In this document: positions 47,876-61,164 of the stretch, in pieces | Numbering within the stretch: position 1 is the stretch's first letter | Layout: each line of letters starts with the position of its first letter | Assembly (NCBI GenBank): GCA_947623455.1 | Contig: OX392533.1 | Location: forward strand, 31,742,229 to 31,806,228 | Length of the DNA stretch: 64,000 nucleotides | Reading direction: 5' to 3' | Source of the DNA: Mimachlamys varia | Lineage: Eukaryota; Mollusca; Bivalvia; Pectinida; Pectinidae | Notes under the pieces: model-generated | Database searches by the model: none | Told to the model about the DNA's origin: nothing | Seen by the model: the letters and a program-made list of their open reading frames with translations, nothing else | Made by a program: the position numbers and the translations under genes

Positions 47876-49674
47876 CGCGAAAGCCTGAATGCCAGTTCTT
47901 GAATGTACATGGTGTCTGCACCACTAATTATATTTTCCTGCTATTCCAATATTTAAAGTCCGCTCAAAATGTCTATATTGACCACTTACAAAATCGCATT
48001 CCTCGGGAAAGCCCCGATAAAAATAGCGGCGATGACGCAACGTGACAGGCTTGTTGCAAGTCGCTCAACAGGTTTGACGGAAAGAGGCCGTCATGGAGGG
48101 GAAGCGTAATGTATACGGCTGATGAAACGGAGACAAAGTTATTGAATCACATTCACATTAATAATCAGGCATTAATTGCACACTTACCGATATTCAAATT
48201 AATAAATATTTGTCGGCACATCGGCATCATTTATAGACACCAGGAAGTATCTATATAATATATATACCTGAGCGAGACCGGTACACATGGGTACGGAATA
48301 CAGCCATGGCGCAAACATTTTTTTTAAGTAAAACCACGGACTTAGATAGCATCCCTCTAATCTAATTCCGTGGTAAAACAGAGGTTGTCTGTAAAAGGTA
48401 ATATTCACGAATCCTCTTTTTCAGACGATTTCATAAAAGGTATGCATGCATGGAAAAGTAAAAAAATAAAATGACATGAAATGTTTGCGATTTTTTTACA
48501 ACTCAATGTCTTGAGGATTTTTTTTTCAGACTATCCATATATACATTCATATTCATTTAAAATCTATCCAACTTTAGTCTTCATACGTTAACACTTATCA
48601 CGGAATGCGAATATTTAAGTCCATGCACTCATATAACGAACCAAACACTAAACATGACTACATGTATATCAGATTTAGAACTGTGAAATTACTTCATTAT
48701 AACTACCCGTTATGAATATGTTATGATAATTCCGCTTTCTTTTTACATCTTTTTTGTCTTCTTGTAAAGAGACGTTGGCCTTTTCAAAAAAAAAAAACTG
48801 CATGCATGGGAAATTCATATCGTATATGTTTGTTCCTTTCCCCCACCTTCTGTTATGTATATATGTTCGTATCAAATTCAATACCGGGCTCGCAACCCAA
48901 TGATATTTTTACATTTGCTAATTTATAGATTAGGTATGAACATCACCTTTTTCACGCATGAAGATATATTTTTTTTTATTCTTTTTGTCCAAATTGAAGC
49001 CGGGTGTTCCTCGGTTGCACGTCCCGTATTAAAACGTTATCAAACGACTTTTTCTGTTACGGTATATATTGTATTTGAAAAGGTCTTTCTATTCAGCAAT
49101 ATAATTAAATCATACCGTCTTACTGGAACATGAGCTATTATAAAGGGAATATTATAAAACACACTCTTAATTTTAATTATACACGTATTTTACGCAACAG
49201 AGGACTGAAACAGTTTACCCTTGGGTAGCCCCAAAACCAAATCAAAGTTTTATTTGTGATTGTACCGTTACACAGAAGAAATATGTAACATACACACAAA
49301 AGGGCAGTTAGATTCTCCTTTGAATACTTCCTGTGTCTCAATATGATTCCGTAACGTAGTCTTGAGTCACATTTTGACCATTCGGCAACTTTTCGCTTAG
49401 TAGTTAGGCCTTATCGCCGTGTAACGGTAATACAAGGTAGAGTGTTTACAATGAAAACGGCACTCACTGCGCATGCGTTGGTAGGTGGAAATCCCAATCT
49501 GAAGCGTCTGGCTAGACAGATTGAAATTCCACTAGTTATTTTGAAATTATTCATTTTATGAATACATATCAGCAAAATCCGATCGTCCTAGTCCATAAGA
49601 ATACCCACTCGATAGGTGTATGTAATATTTTGAAAATAATGGTGAAAAAAAGCTTACTTTCGCGGGATGCCCCT
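47876..49674. mobile_element. TTAA-flanked non-autonomous DNA transposon
   Basis: Ends AGGAGCATCCCGCGAAAG (47876-47893) and its inverted copy (49657-49674) match at 17 of 18. They are flanked by TTAA at 47872-47875 and 49675-49678, the target of piggyBac and Kolobok elements. The 1.8-kb interior has no recognisable transposase, so it is non-autonomous or decayed. Confidence 0.72.
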
Positions 49675-50326
49675 TTAACTGTAAAGCCAGTGTTTGTGAT
49701 ACGTGTATGCTACACATTGGTTACATGCATCTGTTGTCCGCAAGAAATATCATCAATTATTTTGTTATTTGGAATATTTCATGTAAACGAAACATGTTTT
49801 TCTTCTTTCTTTTGTGAATAAACTGTCCGAAAAATACGAGAATGTATGTTTCGCCTTTCGGAAACGATTCAGGCATATATATCCGTCAGTCCTGTAGAGC
49901 TACCCAGGAACCAATCATGGTATGGCGTCAAATTCAAATTTTGATGGGAAAGGTTGTTTCTAGCCGGACAAGCCCGTGCTCCCGTCAAAAGTGTTTTTTC
50001 GCCATTTGCCTTTTTTTGTCAACGTCAATAGGACATGTTTGAATGGGTCTATATGTAACGTACATTTAGCGTTAATGTGAAACAACAGATAGAGCTCCGG
50101 ATCCAACCTTTATTGCATATCTCGTGAAAGATGACAACAGCATAGTTTTCTTTTTAAATTATCAAGTCAAGTATGCTCAACTCAGCACTTTTTAAAAAAA
50201 ATCTTGTTTAATGTCTTACACAGGAAGCCCTTTACATTTTGGTAGGGAGATCATCGCTCTGATTTTGTCAACTTATCTTTCACATCACTGGTTGCTGTTT
50301 TTTTAAATATCACTCAGTTAATGACA

Positions 50327-50474
50327 GTTTCATTCAACATTCATGAGGTCATAACAACATTGGCTTTATTTTTTTTACTACGATATCAGCTTTCTGAACA
50401 CGTTTTTCACAAATGATTAATGCATGTATTCAAGGAAGCCAATATTGTTAAGAGCTCATGAATGTTGAAAAAAC
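50327..50474. mobile_element. Fold-back element
   Basis: Arms of about 40 bp containing TTCAACATTCATGAG and AACATTGGCTT are inverted copies around a centre of about 65 bp. It lies downstream of the C1q gene. Confidence 0.65.
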
Positions 50475-50984
50475 ATCATTTCATTCCTAGTATTTGCGTT
50501 TTGTTTAAATGCTTAACTTTTCAGATGCAAGCATGAATTTTAAAAACACAGTTTGGGGCCTACAGTAATATGACAATAAAACAAATGAAAGATTGTTTCA
50601 TTTTCAACATGGTATCTTAAATTTATACAAATTGTATGTTTTTCTATGATGTACTTTTAACACATTATTTGAGCTATAAAATCTTGCAAATCGTGGGTTC
50701 TGTAAATTTTTATCTCCATCACAATTCTAGATCGAGGTATGTCTCACTACGGACATGAACCAAGTACGTCAGTTGTGACGTCATTGTGGTTGACCAATAC
50801 ACAGTGAACAGGTCACATGTGGATTTTGTTTAAAAACAAAAAAGACACCAATCATTTTTTTCAGTTTTGAGGATGCATTTATTTTGAAATAGCAAGCATT
50901 AAGCAGACATGAAGGTAAACAATGTATAAATGTAAATATATACTAGTAGATAGAGAGAAAACGTATTGCTGGGAAGAAGTCATA

Positions 50985-51360
50985 CAGTTGACTTCTGTAT
51001 TTATACAAGTAAAATATTAACTAAAAAAGACTGTGTCATGTTTACTGCAGTGTTTGTGCTTTGTTTATATAATGTATATGATTATCGACATTCAGTTGAT
51101 CTTTCTTTTATGTATTTTTATCTAAATATTTAAATAGTTTTGATGAAAATTTTCTATCATTTTTAAAACAAACATATTTATATATATATAAGACTTCTGT
51201 ATTTATACAAGTAAAGCTGCCGAGCGCGTAGAAAATTTACTAAAAAAGACTTTCATGTTTCATGCAGAATTTGTACTTTGTATATATGATTATCATTCAG
51301 CTGATTTTTCTTTTACATTTGTATGTATGTATTTTTATCTAAAGATTTAAATAAAAAAGT
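50985..51360. repeat. Direct duplication of ~190 bp
   Basis: GACTTCTGTATTTATACAAG starts both halves (about 50990 and 51190); each continues with CTAAAAAAGACT, a TCATGTTT segment and TATTTTTATCTAAA. The second half has a GCTGCCGAGCGCG insertion. It probably lies in or beyond the 3' UTR of the C1q gene. Confidence 0.65.
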
Positions 51361-51516
51361 ATTCTATCATATTTTCCATAAAAACTTCATTTTTCGACGG
51401 AAACACTGCGGAAAACAAGCACATTTTTTAAAACAAACATATATATCATGTTCAGTCAGTAAGCAACAGTTTTTAAAAAAGAATCTGAGTGGAGCTATTT
51501 TAGACTGCCGTTTTTC

Positions 51517-54500
51517 TCACAGGGGTAACATAAACCCCGAGAAGGATGAGAAATAACTGAACAGATAGCAACTGCCCGAAACTTGAACACGTACATGATC
51601 TGATTTCTTCAGCTTAAGCACAGCAGTGTTGCCGAACGAAGGTTTACCATTCCCATCATACCCGTAGGCGCGCGCGACGAGTCTGTTTTGGTGGTAGAGA
51701 TAGAGGTAACATGTCTTTGAAGTGCTATATAAGCTGCCTTGGAAATTGAAGATGTAAACCCCATCTACTGCCGCTGTAAACGCTCCAGTGTATTTGTTGT
51801 AAGCCCCTCCGACGTTGTTGGTGATTCCAGTAAACTTTAAGGTGCCAGTGTACTGTCTGTTACTAGTCAGGTATGCACTAAATGCAAATTGTGTAGCTGC
51901 AATGTACAAAATATGAAAAAAAAACATAATGAATACTTTCACTTTTACAACAGATCGGACATAAAGTGCAGATAATGTATGTTATTTATTTGATTTTGAG
52001 ATTTAAAGGAAACGGAGAAAATCTGAAATTTCCGACATGGTGGACCAGACACATCAAGGTGAAATAAATTGATACACTGTATAGATATTACATTCATTCT
52101 CTGTTAATCTCATATTGTTGACATTTCCAGACGCATATTCCAAAATGATATAGTCGATAAGAAACATACGACATTATAAATAATTGTTCCGAGTTTATTT
52201 ATTGATTTTATTGAATTAGAAACCATTTAATAACCCATTTAAACAACTAGAAATTGTTGGCTAACAATTTGACGGGCTTTTCACACCTTTGTCAGATTTT
52301 GTCTTTGGTGAAAGGGAGGTAACTCTTACATATTTTTAGAACTACTTTTACCACTGATAGACAGTAAACCATTTTAATACAAAGAATATATAGGGAAATT
52401 TTCAAAATGGCTTACTTCCTTAAACGGAAGTGCTATCAAGACACCGAAGGTATCAATATCATCGGAATGTCATACTCTATTGATCTGTAGAAAAATTAAA
52501 AAAAATAATGAAAAATGAAAAAATTCTAAAAATAGAATAACTTTGACCTCTGCTGAGCTTTTTTACGAGACATATTTTGTAATAACTTGTAGGAGAAGAA
52601 ACTTTTCCTCAAATGTAATCTACAATAATATACCTTTGAAACATCTTGACATTGAACGGTTTTTGAGATATAGCCGTTTTAACATTTTAAAGTATGACGT
52701 CATAGCGGCCATCTTGGATTTTGAATCAATTTAAAAATATCAAACTTTAGTTGGGACTATCCCACAATCTTTTTAGACAAGTTTGAGCTGAATCCCACTG
52801 GTGGAATTTGGGAAGTTCTAAATGCGAAACGGTTTTTTATATAGATTATATAGGGGAAAATTACAAATGGCGTAATAACTTAACCGGAAGTGCTAACAAG
52901 ACACCGATTGTGTCAATATCATCGGAATGACATACTCTATTGAACTCTGGAAGTTTTTTTAAATAGTAAAAAATAAAAAAATTCCAAAAATAGACTTACT
53001 TTGACCTTGACCCCTTTTTTTTACAAGACATATTTTGTTATAATTTGTAGAAGAAAAAAGTTGTCCCCAGATGTATTCTACAATAATATACCTTTGAAAC
53101 ATCTGTACATTAAATAGTTTTTAAGATTTAGCTATTTTAACATTTTCAAGTATGACGTCATAGCGGCCATCTTAGATTTTGAATCAATTTAAAAATATCA
53201 AACTTTAGTCGGGACTATCTGACAATCATTTTAGACAAGTTTGAGCTGAATCCCACTGTTGGAATTTGAGAAGAAGTTTAAAATGTAAAACGGTTTTTAT
53301 ATAGATTATATAGGGGAAAATTCAACATGGCGTATACCGGAAACCGCTTGTGTTACAGAAAAAATGAGCACATCAAATTCATCAGAATGACATTCTGTAT
53401 AGATTAGTCAAAACAGATTTCAAAAAAATTAAAATTAAAAAAAAAAAAAAAAAAATTAAATATTTTTGGATTTTTGACCCAATTGAGAACTTTTTTATTT
53501 CAACTCCAAAGTACCTAAATGTGGACAAAAAAGTTAGATATGGCTTATGTCTACAATAATATCATTACAGAAACTCTGAACAACCAACGGTCATTGAAAT
53601 ATGGCTATTTTAAAGTTTTTAACTTATGACATCATGGCGGCCATATTGGATTTTAAACTTACTTCAAAATACCGAGGTTGACACCTTTACTTACTCATCT
53701 ATAATATGCATAAAGATTATAAATATATCCCTTTTAGAATAAAAGATATAAACTCCACAAATTTCGGAAGAAGAATAATAATAATAAGAAACATAACAAA
53801 AACAATAGGTCTTTTCACCAGTTGGTGAAAAGCCCTAATAATGGAAGGTCTCGTCAGATACGAGGAGTGTTCGAAAGCTTTTGCAAATGCACTGTATACT
53901 CGATTATCACGTGATTTACGTGCAAAAATACGAACTGGTTCACCGATGTATTGTGTGTATTAATATAATTGAAATCCATTAAGGGGTTCCCTTGCAATTT
54001 AGATTGCTTTCAGGTGTAGTCATATACACTGTGTTGAAAATGGTTAGAAAAATGAATAGAAAATGTCGCTGAAGTCAGGGGCTTTATAAAAGCCCGCGGT
54101 AACAGCTAACCAGGACAGGTAACAAGAACCTTGCCAAGTCCTTTAACTTCACTTTCATATAAATCGACGATGTGTTGTCTTTAAACAAAAAGTTTGTTGA
54201 CCCTAACCCCTAACCCTAACCCTAACCCTAACCACGTCAATCATACACCCTTCTGAATTTGAAATAAAGGACAAAATAGACACTTCTACATCAGTTGCTG
54301 ACCTTGATCTCTACTTAAGCTATGACCAATATGGACAGCTTGCTAATAAGCTATACGATAAACATGACGATTTCAATTTTCCGATCGTAAACTTTCCTTT
54401 TCTTGATAGTAACATCCCTGCTTTTCAAACCTATGGTGTTTTCATGTCGCAGTTGATTCTTGTCTAGGGCTTGGTCTAAATATCGAGATTTTTGTGATCG

Positions 54501-55444
54501 ATTTCGACTGCTGAAAAATTAACTTGCAACATAGGGATTCGAAAGATGCAGGTTGATCAGAACTATGAGCAATTTTTATGGTCACCATATTTGTCTCATT
54601 GAGAAATATTTTATATCTTTGTGTGATATGAAGATGGAAGTTTTTTAGTATGCTTATTAGACTAGTGTGCTTACTTGTGATTTGACAATCTCATTATGAT
54701 GATTTGACTTTCCTTGGATTTGCTGGTCTTATTCTCTTGTACATTTGCAGGGTTCGATTTTGAGTTCGGATTATGGTTTTATGGACGCATTAGTTATTTT
54801 TCCACATTTTACAGATGGTTTACTAAATGTCATTGCGGTCATACATCGATTAAAGATGTCCCTTATTCAGGAAGACCTTTAAGTCTGCGGTTACCGATTG
54901 AACGTCAATACAATCCAGTCAGTCATCGAGAAAGTTACGCATTATATGGTCTAATAGGAATGACAAACTTTGATTTAGCATCTGCTCACTTCACTCCTAC
55001 ATAACGCTTCCGATAAACAAGCATTAGACACAGATGGTACTTGTTCCAAGCTATTCAAAAGGAGCTTTATAATGGATATCCGTATATGGCGCCTTTAAAG
55101 TCTATTAAAAGTTAAACATATAACAGTATAACCTTAATTTCAAATACTGTAATCAGGACTTACAACCTTTTGGATTTCAGAAAAGAAAAGCACATCTGAC
55201 ACTCACCATTGTTGCCGGAGAGCGGTGCTCGTTTCCTCAGCTTTCCTTCAACCTTGACCAGTCTCTCTTCCAATCTGTCGAGCTTGTCCTCCAAGCGGAA
55301 CAGCAGACATTCGTATTCCTTGTCTGGGTCAACAGTGATTTCCGACAATGCAGTTTTCAGTTTCCCGTCTTTTGCCGCTGATGCAGCAGGTAGACCCGTA
55401 GATACCAACATTACGACGCTTAGGACTAAAGCTAAGGTTGCCAT
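51517..55444 (-). CDS. Secreted C1q-domain-containing protein
   Basis: Two exons, 55444-55207 and 51896-51517, join in phase 1 (G|CT makes Ala) into 205 residues; splice sites are GT-AG. Residues 1-23 form a signal peptide (MATLALVLSVVMLVS...ASA). Residues ~40-70 are charged and heptad-like (ECLLFRLEDKLDRLEERLVK), a likely short coiled coil for trimerisation. The second exon is one complete C1q domain: AFSAYL at its start, NNVGGAYNKYTGAFTAAVDG, GVYIFNF, FGNTAVLKLKKSDHVRV and the closing FSSFSGFML. There is no collagen region, so this is the short secreted globular-head type, greatly expanded in bivalves, where members act as pattern-recognition lectins. The target is unknown. Upstream on the minus strand a TATAAA lies at 55545-55540. 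Confidence 0.92.
52271..53836. mobile_element. Tandem-core element with terminal hairpin in C1q intron
   Basis: It begins near GACGGGCTTTTCAC and ends with TCTTTTCACCAGTTGGTGAA plus AAGCCCT, a hairpin. Between them are three diverged units of about 460 bp, starting near 52385, 52845 and 53308. Each unit has ATATAGGG-AAATT, TATCATCGGAATG-type and ATGACGTCATAGCGGCCAT blocks. An AATAATAATAATAAG tract lies near the end. This resembles Helentron-associated non-autonomous elements of invertebrates; the assignment is tentative. Confidence 0.5.
54201..54233. repeat. Interstitial telomeric repeat
   Basis: About five tandem CCCTAA units (one with an extra C), the complement of the TTAGGG telomere repeat used by molluscs, lie in the single intron of the C1q gene. 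Confidence 0.85.
54749..54815 (+). repeat. Dispersed repeat A, partial copy 4
   Basis: It carries only the second shared block, translating as [14 protein letters not shown], as in the 18.4-kb copy. Confidence 0.5.
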
Positions 55445-55539
55445 GATTGTCGTCTCCTTGGAAACAGAAGTGTAGCTATGGAATACCTCTTAAAGTGGCG
55501 CTCTAAGCAGGTGTGGTCGACTTCCAAATTTCACAGACA

Positions 55540-55545
55540 TTTATA
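55540..55545 (-). promoter_or_regulatory. TATA box of the C1q gene
   Basis: TATAAA on the minus strand about 96 nt upstream of the ATG would place transcription start near 55510 and a 5' UTR of about 65-70 nt. No experimental support. Confidence 0.5.
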
Positions 55546-55559
55546 GCCACATATATATC

Positions 55560-56265
55560 GATTTATATCCCACAATGTCACGCTGTTACCCAAGTCAATT
55601 TGGGATTATTTTCGGGTATCTAAATAAAAGGTTAGTGATGCTGATCTTACAATTGTTGTAACAGCCTGCTTTTTTCAAACAAAATTAAATAACATGTAAA
55701 TATATCACAAAACATCTTCAATTGGGTATCTTCTATCCTACTATGGTCAATGAATTCTCTCAAATTCTTAATTAATTTTGGTGTCTTTTAGTCATATTAC
55801 TGAAACAAAACACTATGTACCAACGATAAAGACACAACCTGAAAACATGAGAGTTCGGTTGTTGAAATAATACATGCAATGGACACAACAAAGGTAATTC
55901 TACGTATTGGTGTAGCATAAGTTTATGTAACTGATGCATATTTCCAGATTAAATTAGATTATTTCATAAGTACGTTTACGGTTATCAAATTTCATTCAAT
56001 ACGCACATGTTGTTTTGTTTGGAAATACATTAAGTTACTGTAATCAAATAGGTAAACAATACCACAACAGATGTTTCTAAGAAAATGCGCAGGGAATGAT
56101 TGGTCTTAATGTAATATTTAACATTTAAACGGGCAATTAAGTGAAGTTTGTTTACTATTTTATGATATCACCAAATATTTTATAAAATTGTAGTTCTGTA
56201 ATCCTTGTGAACTATTCATACCGATATTTTGACAAAACTTGATGTTATCTTTTGTTATCAATTAA
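55560..56265. other. Intergenic AT-rich stretch
   Basis: Upstream flank of the C1q gene. I see no gene, RNA or repeat array in it. Confidence 0.5.
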
Positions 56266-57380
56266 CAAGAGACCTGGTTGGCCTGTATCGCTCACTTGGT
56301 ACAATTGTATCTAGGTAATCATAGTAAAATGTTTTCCAAAAAGACCATATAGGCAGGGGCAGACCCAAAGAATTATCCTTGAAGTATATCTGTATAAATT
56401 AAAGATAGGTTAAAGGGTGGGTATCTTTACCTCATTATTTTCAAACTCAACGGAAATAAAGGTCCCTAGAGCTGTGGGTAGACCCTTACATCAATGTTAG
56501 TACCATAATTGTGTTTGTCTCTGTATGCCGAGCAACTATATGGTTTTTGGGGTGGGGTGCTGCAAGAGCGTGGCAGACAGTGATTTTCTCTTTAAATCGC
56601 GCAATTGTATACAACCTCAACCCTTTAAAAGTTATGAATCAAATGCTAAGTCTCCAAGAGCGTGGCAGACCGGGGTAAAAATCAGGAATCATGTTTGTGA
56701 TCGTCTCTTTATGCTCAAAAATTGTATATATAGATTTGGGGATGGGATCTCAACAGTGTAAAAGCCATGGCTCAAATCTGCAAGGACGTGACAGACCCTG
56801 GGGTTAAATCTGAAACCATATTTGTGATCGTCTGATTATGCTCAGCAATTGTATATAAAGTTTTGGGGATGGGATCTCAATCGTTTAAAAGTTATGGCTC
56901 AAATCTGCAAGGACGTGACAGACCCTGGGGTTAAATCTGAAACCATATTTGTGATCGTCTCTTTATGCTCAGCAATTGGATATATAGTTTTGGCGCGGGA
57001 TCTCAATCGTTTAAAACTTATTTCAATATTGCCAAATTGACTCCTTTTGGACCAAACCCTCAGGCCCCTTGGGGGTAAGCACCATCATTTGTATACATTT
57101 TAATTCAAGTCACCTTGGGATGCTACCACTGTAATATAAATGCCATACATTACATAGATTCAGAGAAGAAGTCATTAATATGAATATTGCCAAATGGAAC
57201 CCTTTTGGCCCCGCCTCTCACGCTTTTGTATGCATTGGAATCCCAATACAAAGGGATCCTTCCTCCCAAATTTGATTATATTCTGAATAGCGGTTATGAA
57301 TAAGAAGTGAATTGTTGACGGACAGACGCCACGGTATGACATAAACTCACCTTGGTCCTTTGTTAACAAACATCTCTGAG
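56265..57380. repeat. Dispersed element with ~125-bp tandem core
   Basis: After AACAAGAGACCTGGTTGGCC, units of about 125 bp recur between 56525 and 57020, marked by TTTGTGATCGTCT (about 56694, 56820, 56948), TTTTGGGGATGGGATCTCAA and GACGTGACAGACCCTGGGGT. A tandem core between unique flanks is again like the pearl type. Encodes nothing recognisable. Confidence 0.55.
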
Positions 57381-58011
57381 CACTTTGACCTTACGGATAA
57401 TGTACGAGCAGATCTGATTGAATACATAACATTTCAGACAGGTGTTCAGGCTAGAAAATGTCCCTTAAGAGGGACTTTTAGTTAGTTTGAAGTATACCAA
57501 CACAATTTCTCGTGGGATCTAATAATAATCATATATATCATAATTTTTGCCAATTATTTCTCGAATCTAACATATCTTGAAAGTACGTGTAAAATCAAAC
57601 TACTTGTGTCCTCGAGCTCGCGTACATTTGCATTGTTTACAACACACATGCATGTCGTCGCGTCAGGGGGCGCGGTTACTTCGTGCTATATTTTGATGTC
57701 GCTATATTTTGCGAGGGCTTTCCCAACGATTAAACTGACCACATCGGATATCGGCTACACAGTATCTAGTTTTCAAGTTCGGATTCTGATTATAGGTATT
57801 TTTCATTCTAGTTGAATTGAAAAAAAAACCAGGACTTGCTAAATTGCCTCCTTAACAAAGATTAAATATACTTTCTTTCACCACACTATCACTAGTTCGG
57901 TCTAATTACAAGAAATGGTCGACCGGCTAGGAACTTCGGTATTGTAGGTTTGCTTTGATAGTTTCTTAATTTTCTAATCAGATTGTTAAGAGGTATGGGT
58001 GACTTTCCGCC
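57380..58011. other. Intergenic stretch, nothing recognised
   Basis: AT-rich with short frames lacking motifs or splice context. Confidence 0.45.
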
Positions 58012-58013
58012 TA

Positions 58014-60606
58014 CAGTTGAGTGTAAGCTAGCCTTTACACCTAGTGCACTAGTAGTACACTACGTTTAAACTAGTAGTGCACTACATTTAAACTACAGGT
58101 AAACTAGTAGTGCACTACACCCTGAACCCCATATACGCCAAATACCTCTACAGGTTAATGGGCAGTCCCATAAAGCAGTCCTATCTACCTGTGATTCTTA
58201 CTTGTACCTCACCTGTGTAGTACAGTACTTAGAAGCTGGCAATAGCCATTGATAATGATTTGTTTAGGATATATATTCCCCTTGACGAATTAATAACTAC
58301 TTAAACTAAATATATATTTTTATTAAAAACATTCATCCCTCAGACCCGTGTATTCATTGACGCGCTATAGAGTTTTGTCAATCTTTATTTTTATTCAATT
58401 TTCTATATCTAGACCTGTATGTATATCACATGCAACAGTGTTGATATATATATATAAGAATTTGAATTTGAAAAAGTGATACGACAAATTTTAATTTAGT
58501 CAGGTTTTTCAATATGGGTCAGATGTTTTGATTTGACCCTTAGGCCTCAGGTAATTACCTGACCTGTCTCAGCCTCATCTCGGAACACCTGCTGACGTAA
58601 GCCTGTCAGTGACACAATTGAGGTGTGAATTCCTCACCTGACTATCACTGGTCAAATTTTGAATTAATTTGATTAAAGGGCTCAGCTGGAGATGACCAGA
58701 ATCATATGATAATACATATTTTAAATTTTGCTCAGGTTTATCATGTTTATAAAACACATTCATGACATGAAATTAAAAATCATTGGGATTATTTGATATT
58801 TTCATATTTCAGTTTAAAATGTGGATATAATCTGTGGACTAAATCTGGTTTTATACGTCTCTGCTCTGATGAATTTTTGTTTTGTTTCATTCAAAACATT
58901 TAATATTTCAATAATACATTGATAGTAAATAGAAAAAAACATTAAAAAAATAATTTATTAGAAAACAATATAAGTCTATATCGGTCCTTTACTAAATTCT
59001 GATTTTCATAAATATTGTACTTAAAATAAGTATTTTATGACACTTGAATTAATTCAATCAAATGATACATTTTGGTATCTAAATCTTTACATATATATAA
59101 AATTACATACTAATCAAATGAATACATGATGAAAAATTATCAACAGTTGATATTGGGCGAAATATTGTTTCGCTCAGTTGCCAAATGCAGTTTGATAAAC
59201 AATTCAACTGAAATTCCTTAGACTGATTTTTTTTCTGATAATCAATATAAAAGAATTCAATTAAAAAAAAATGATGCATTTCCCATATTTAGGCCTACGT
59301 AAATATTGAAGACAATTACAGGGTGTATTAAATATGACTTGAAGGTTTATGTGTATATGTAATAATTATTTAAAAACAGAGAACAATTTAAACCATGTCA
59401 GTTTCATGGAATCGTTTCAATTAATTATACATTCTAATTTCTAAGCATACAACCACGGACTTGGCTTAGTGCGTGTTACAACAAATAAATAATATGCAGT
59501 TATATTAGCCTATATTAAAAATAAGTAGCCTATACCAGTCACTTTTATTGTACTTTTCAATTAATCTAATGACTTATATGATACATTTTTATCTAACTAA
59601 AAAAGGACAGATAGAGATCTTCAGGTAGAATCATTTACCCTCCAGGCATAATTATGTACTTGACCTGCCTGGGCCACATATGCATCCTCCCAGAGTTTAG
59701 GATAGGGGACACCCCTGTAGGCTGGCTGTAGTTAGCCAGGTGTGAATTTCTCACCTCCCTCTCCCCCAGGGCCATCACTGGCTAAGTTTGACTATATATA
59801 GGGCCCTGCTAATTGATGAATGATGATCCAATTTGATAATTGATGATAATATTTTATTACAGTCAATTGGATTACATGAACATGTATATTGGTATTATGG
59901 TATGAAGAAGGAAATGGCTTTATATGTTTATTTGTATATGAATGTATAATGAAACCAAATACCAATGCCAGTACATGTAGGTATTATTGCATGGCTTCTT
60001 AATGTCAAATTCATAAAAATTATATACTATGTACAAAATCTGTTATTCTAATATCTGATCTTTTATATTACAATCTGTTGTTTACTTTATGTCTTTATAC
60101 ACTTTTAGCAGGATTAACTATTTATAACATATATAGTACATGTATTATACCATTTTTAACCAAACACATTCCTTTCGATTGAATTGAAGAATGTAAATAT
60201 TTAAATAAAAAAGAATCAATGTACTTGTACCAAAAATGTACTTATAAGATTAAGTTTGTTTATTATATATATATATTTAATCTTGACATGTAGTGTATTA
60301 ATTTAAAACAAGTTACTAGGATGATCGATTATAATCTGGCATAAAATCAGAATTTTTCAATCTTGTGCTTATATAAGTAACAAACTAAAGACTTCTTCAA
60401 TAGACATCTTCAATAGTATAAACATAAAAACACAGGTAAATAATTTGACATCTGTACAGGTAAGGACACAGGTAGGTATATATGGATACTCCCATTACCT
60501 GTATGGGTTTTTTGTAGTCACACCTGACTGGACGTAGTGCACTACTAGTTTACCTGTAGTGCACTCCTAGTACACTAGGGTGTAAAGGTAAGCTTACACG
60601 CAACTG
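58014..60606. mobile_element. 2.6-kb element with ~100-bp inverted ends, TA-flanked
   Basis: The outer ends CAGTTGAGTGTAAGCTAGCC (from 58014) and CAGTTGCGTGTAAGCTTACC (read inward from 60606) are flanked by TA. Further inside, both ends carry TTTACAC..AGTG, ACTACAGGTAAACTAGTAG and TGCACTAC, so the arms reach about 100 bp. The left arm has an extra GTTTAAACTAGTAGTGCACT segment. An internal module with AGGTGTGAATT.CTCACCT and ATCACTGG.. recurs at about 58560-58690 and 59650-59810. No transposase frame is seen. TA target and CAGT start suggest Tc1/mariner. Confidence 0.65.
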
Positions 60607-60899
60607 TATTTCGACCTAACCTTCGCGCTCGCTTGCCCGAGCTAAAAATACAGGTAAAATATCGCTTTAAAACATAATAAAATGTTTTATATGTCGTAAA
60701 AACAACAAGATGTAAAAATAAAAGTGGCCATTTTGTGATTCTAACTAAGAAGCCTTGGGTTGCTACACGGCGGTTAGCCTCCTTAGCTAAGTAGAATGTT
60801 TGGATTTAGACTCTTTTGTTTGGATTTGTAGACAGTTTAGTTGATATCGAAATTAACATATTTCATCAACAACGGATTTTCCATTTTCTGTTAGCAGCG

Positions 60900-61010
60900 C
60901 ATCAGAAACAAATGTAATATGACGTAACACACACACATGCTGCACTTCTTAAATTTAGTAATATATACAGTATGCCGAAAGAATAAATTAAACTGCATCA
61001 TACAGTTGTT
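60900..61010 (+). repeat. Dispersed repeat B, copy 1
   Basis: Shares GACGTAACACACACACATGC, TTAAATTTAGTAAT.., ATACAGTATGCCGAAA and AACTGCATCATACAGTT with copies at 61790-61850 and 62965-63065. Confidence 0.65.
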
Positions 61011-61164
61011 TCGTCCTCCTAGGACTCTTCAGTGATGCTAGGGGCCAAAAGGTCGGAATCCAAAATTTTTAAACTAATGTAGAAGCAGAATGGTAAGGTG
61101 CGTAAAACCCTTTTAATTTATTAATTTAGAAGTAAAATAAACTTGTTCTGTAGAATAGTACTGA

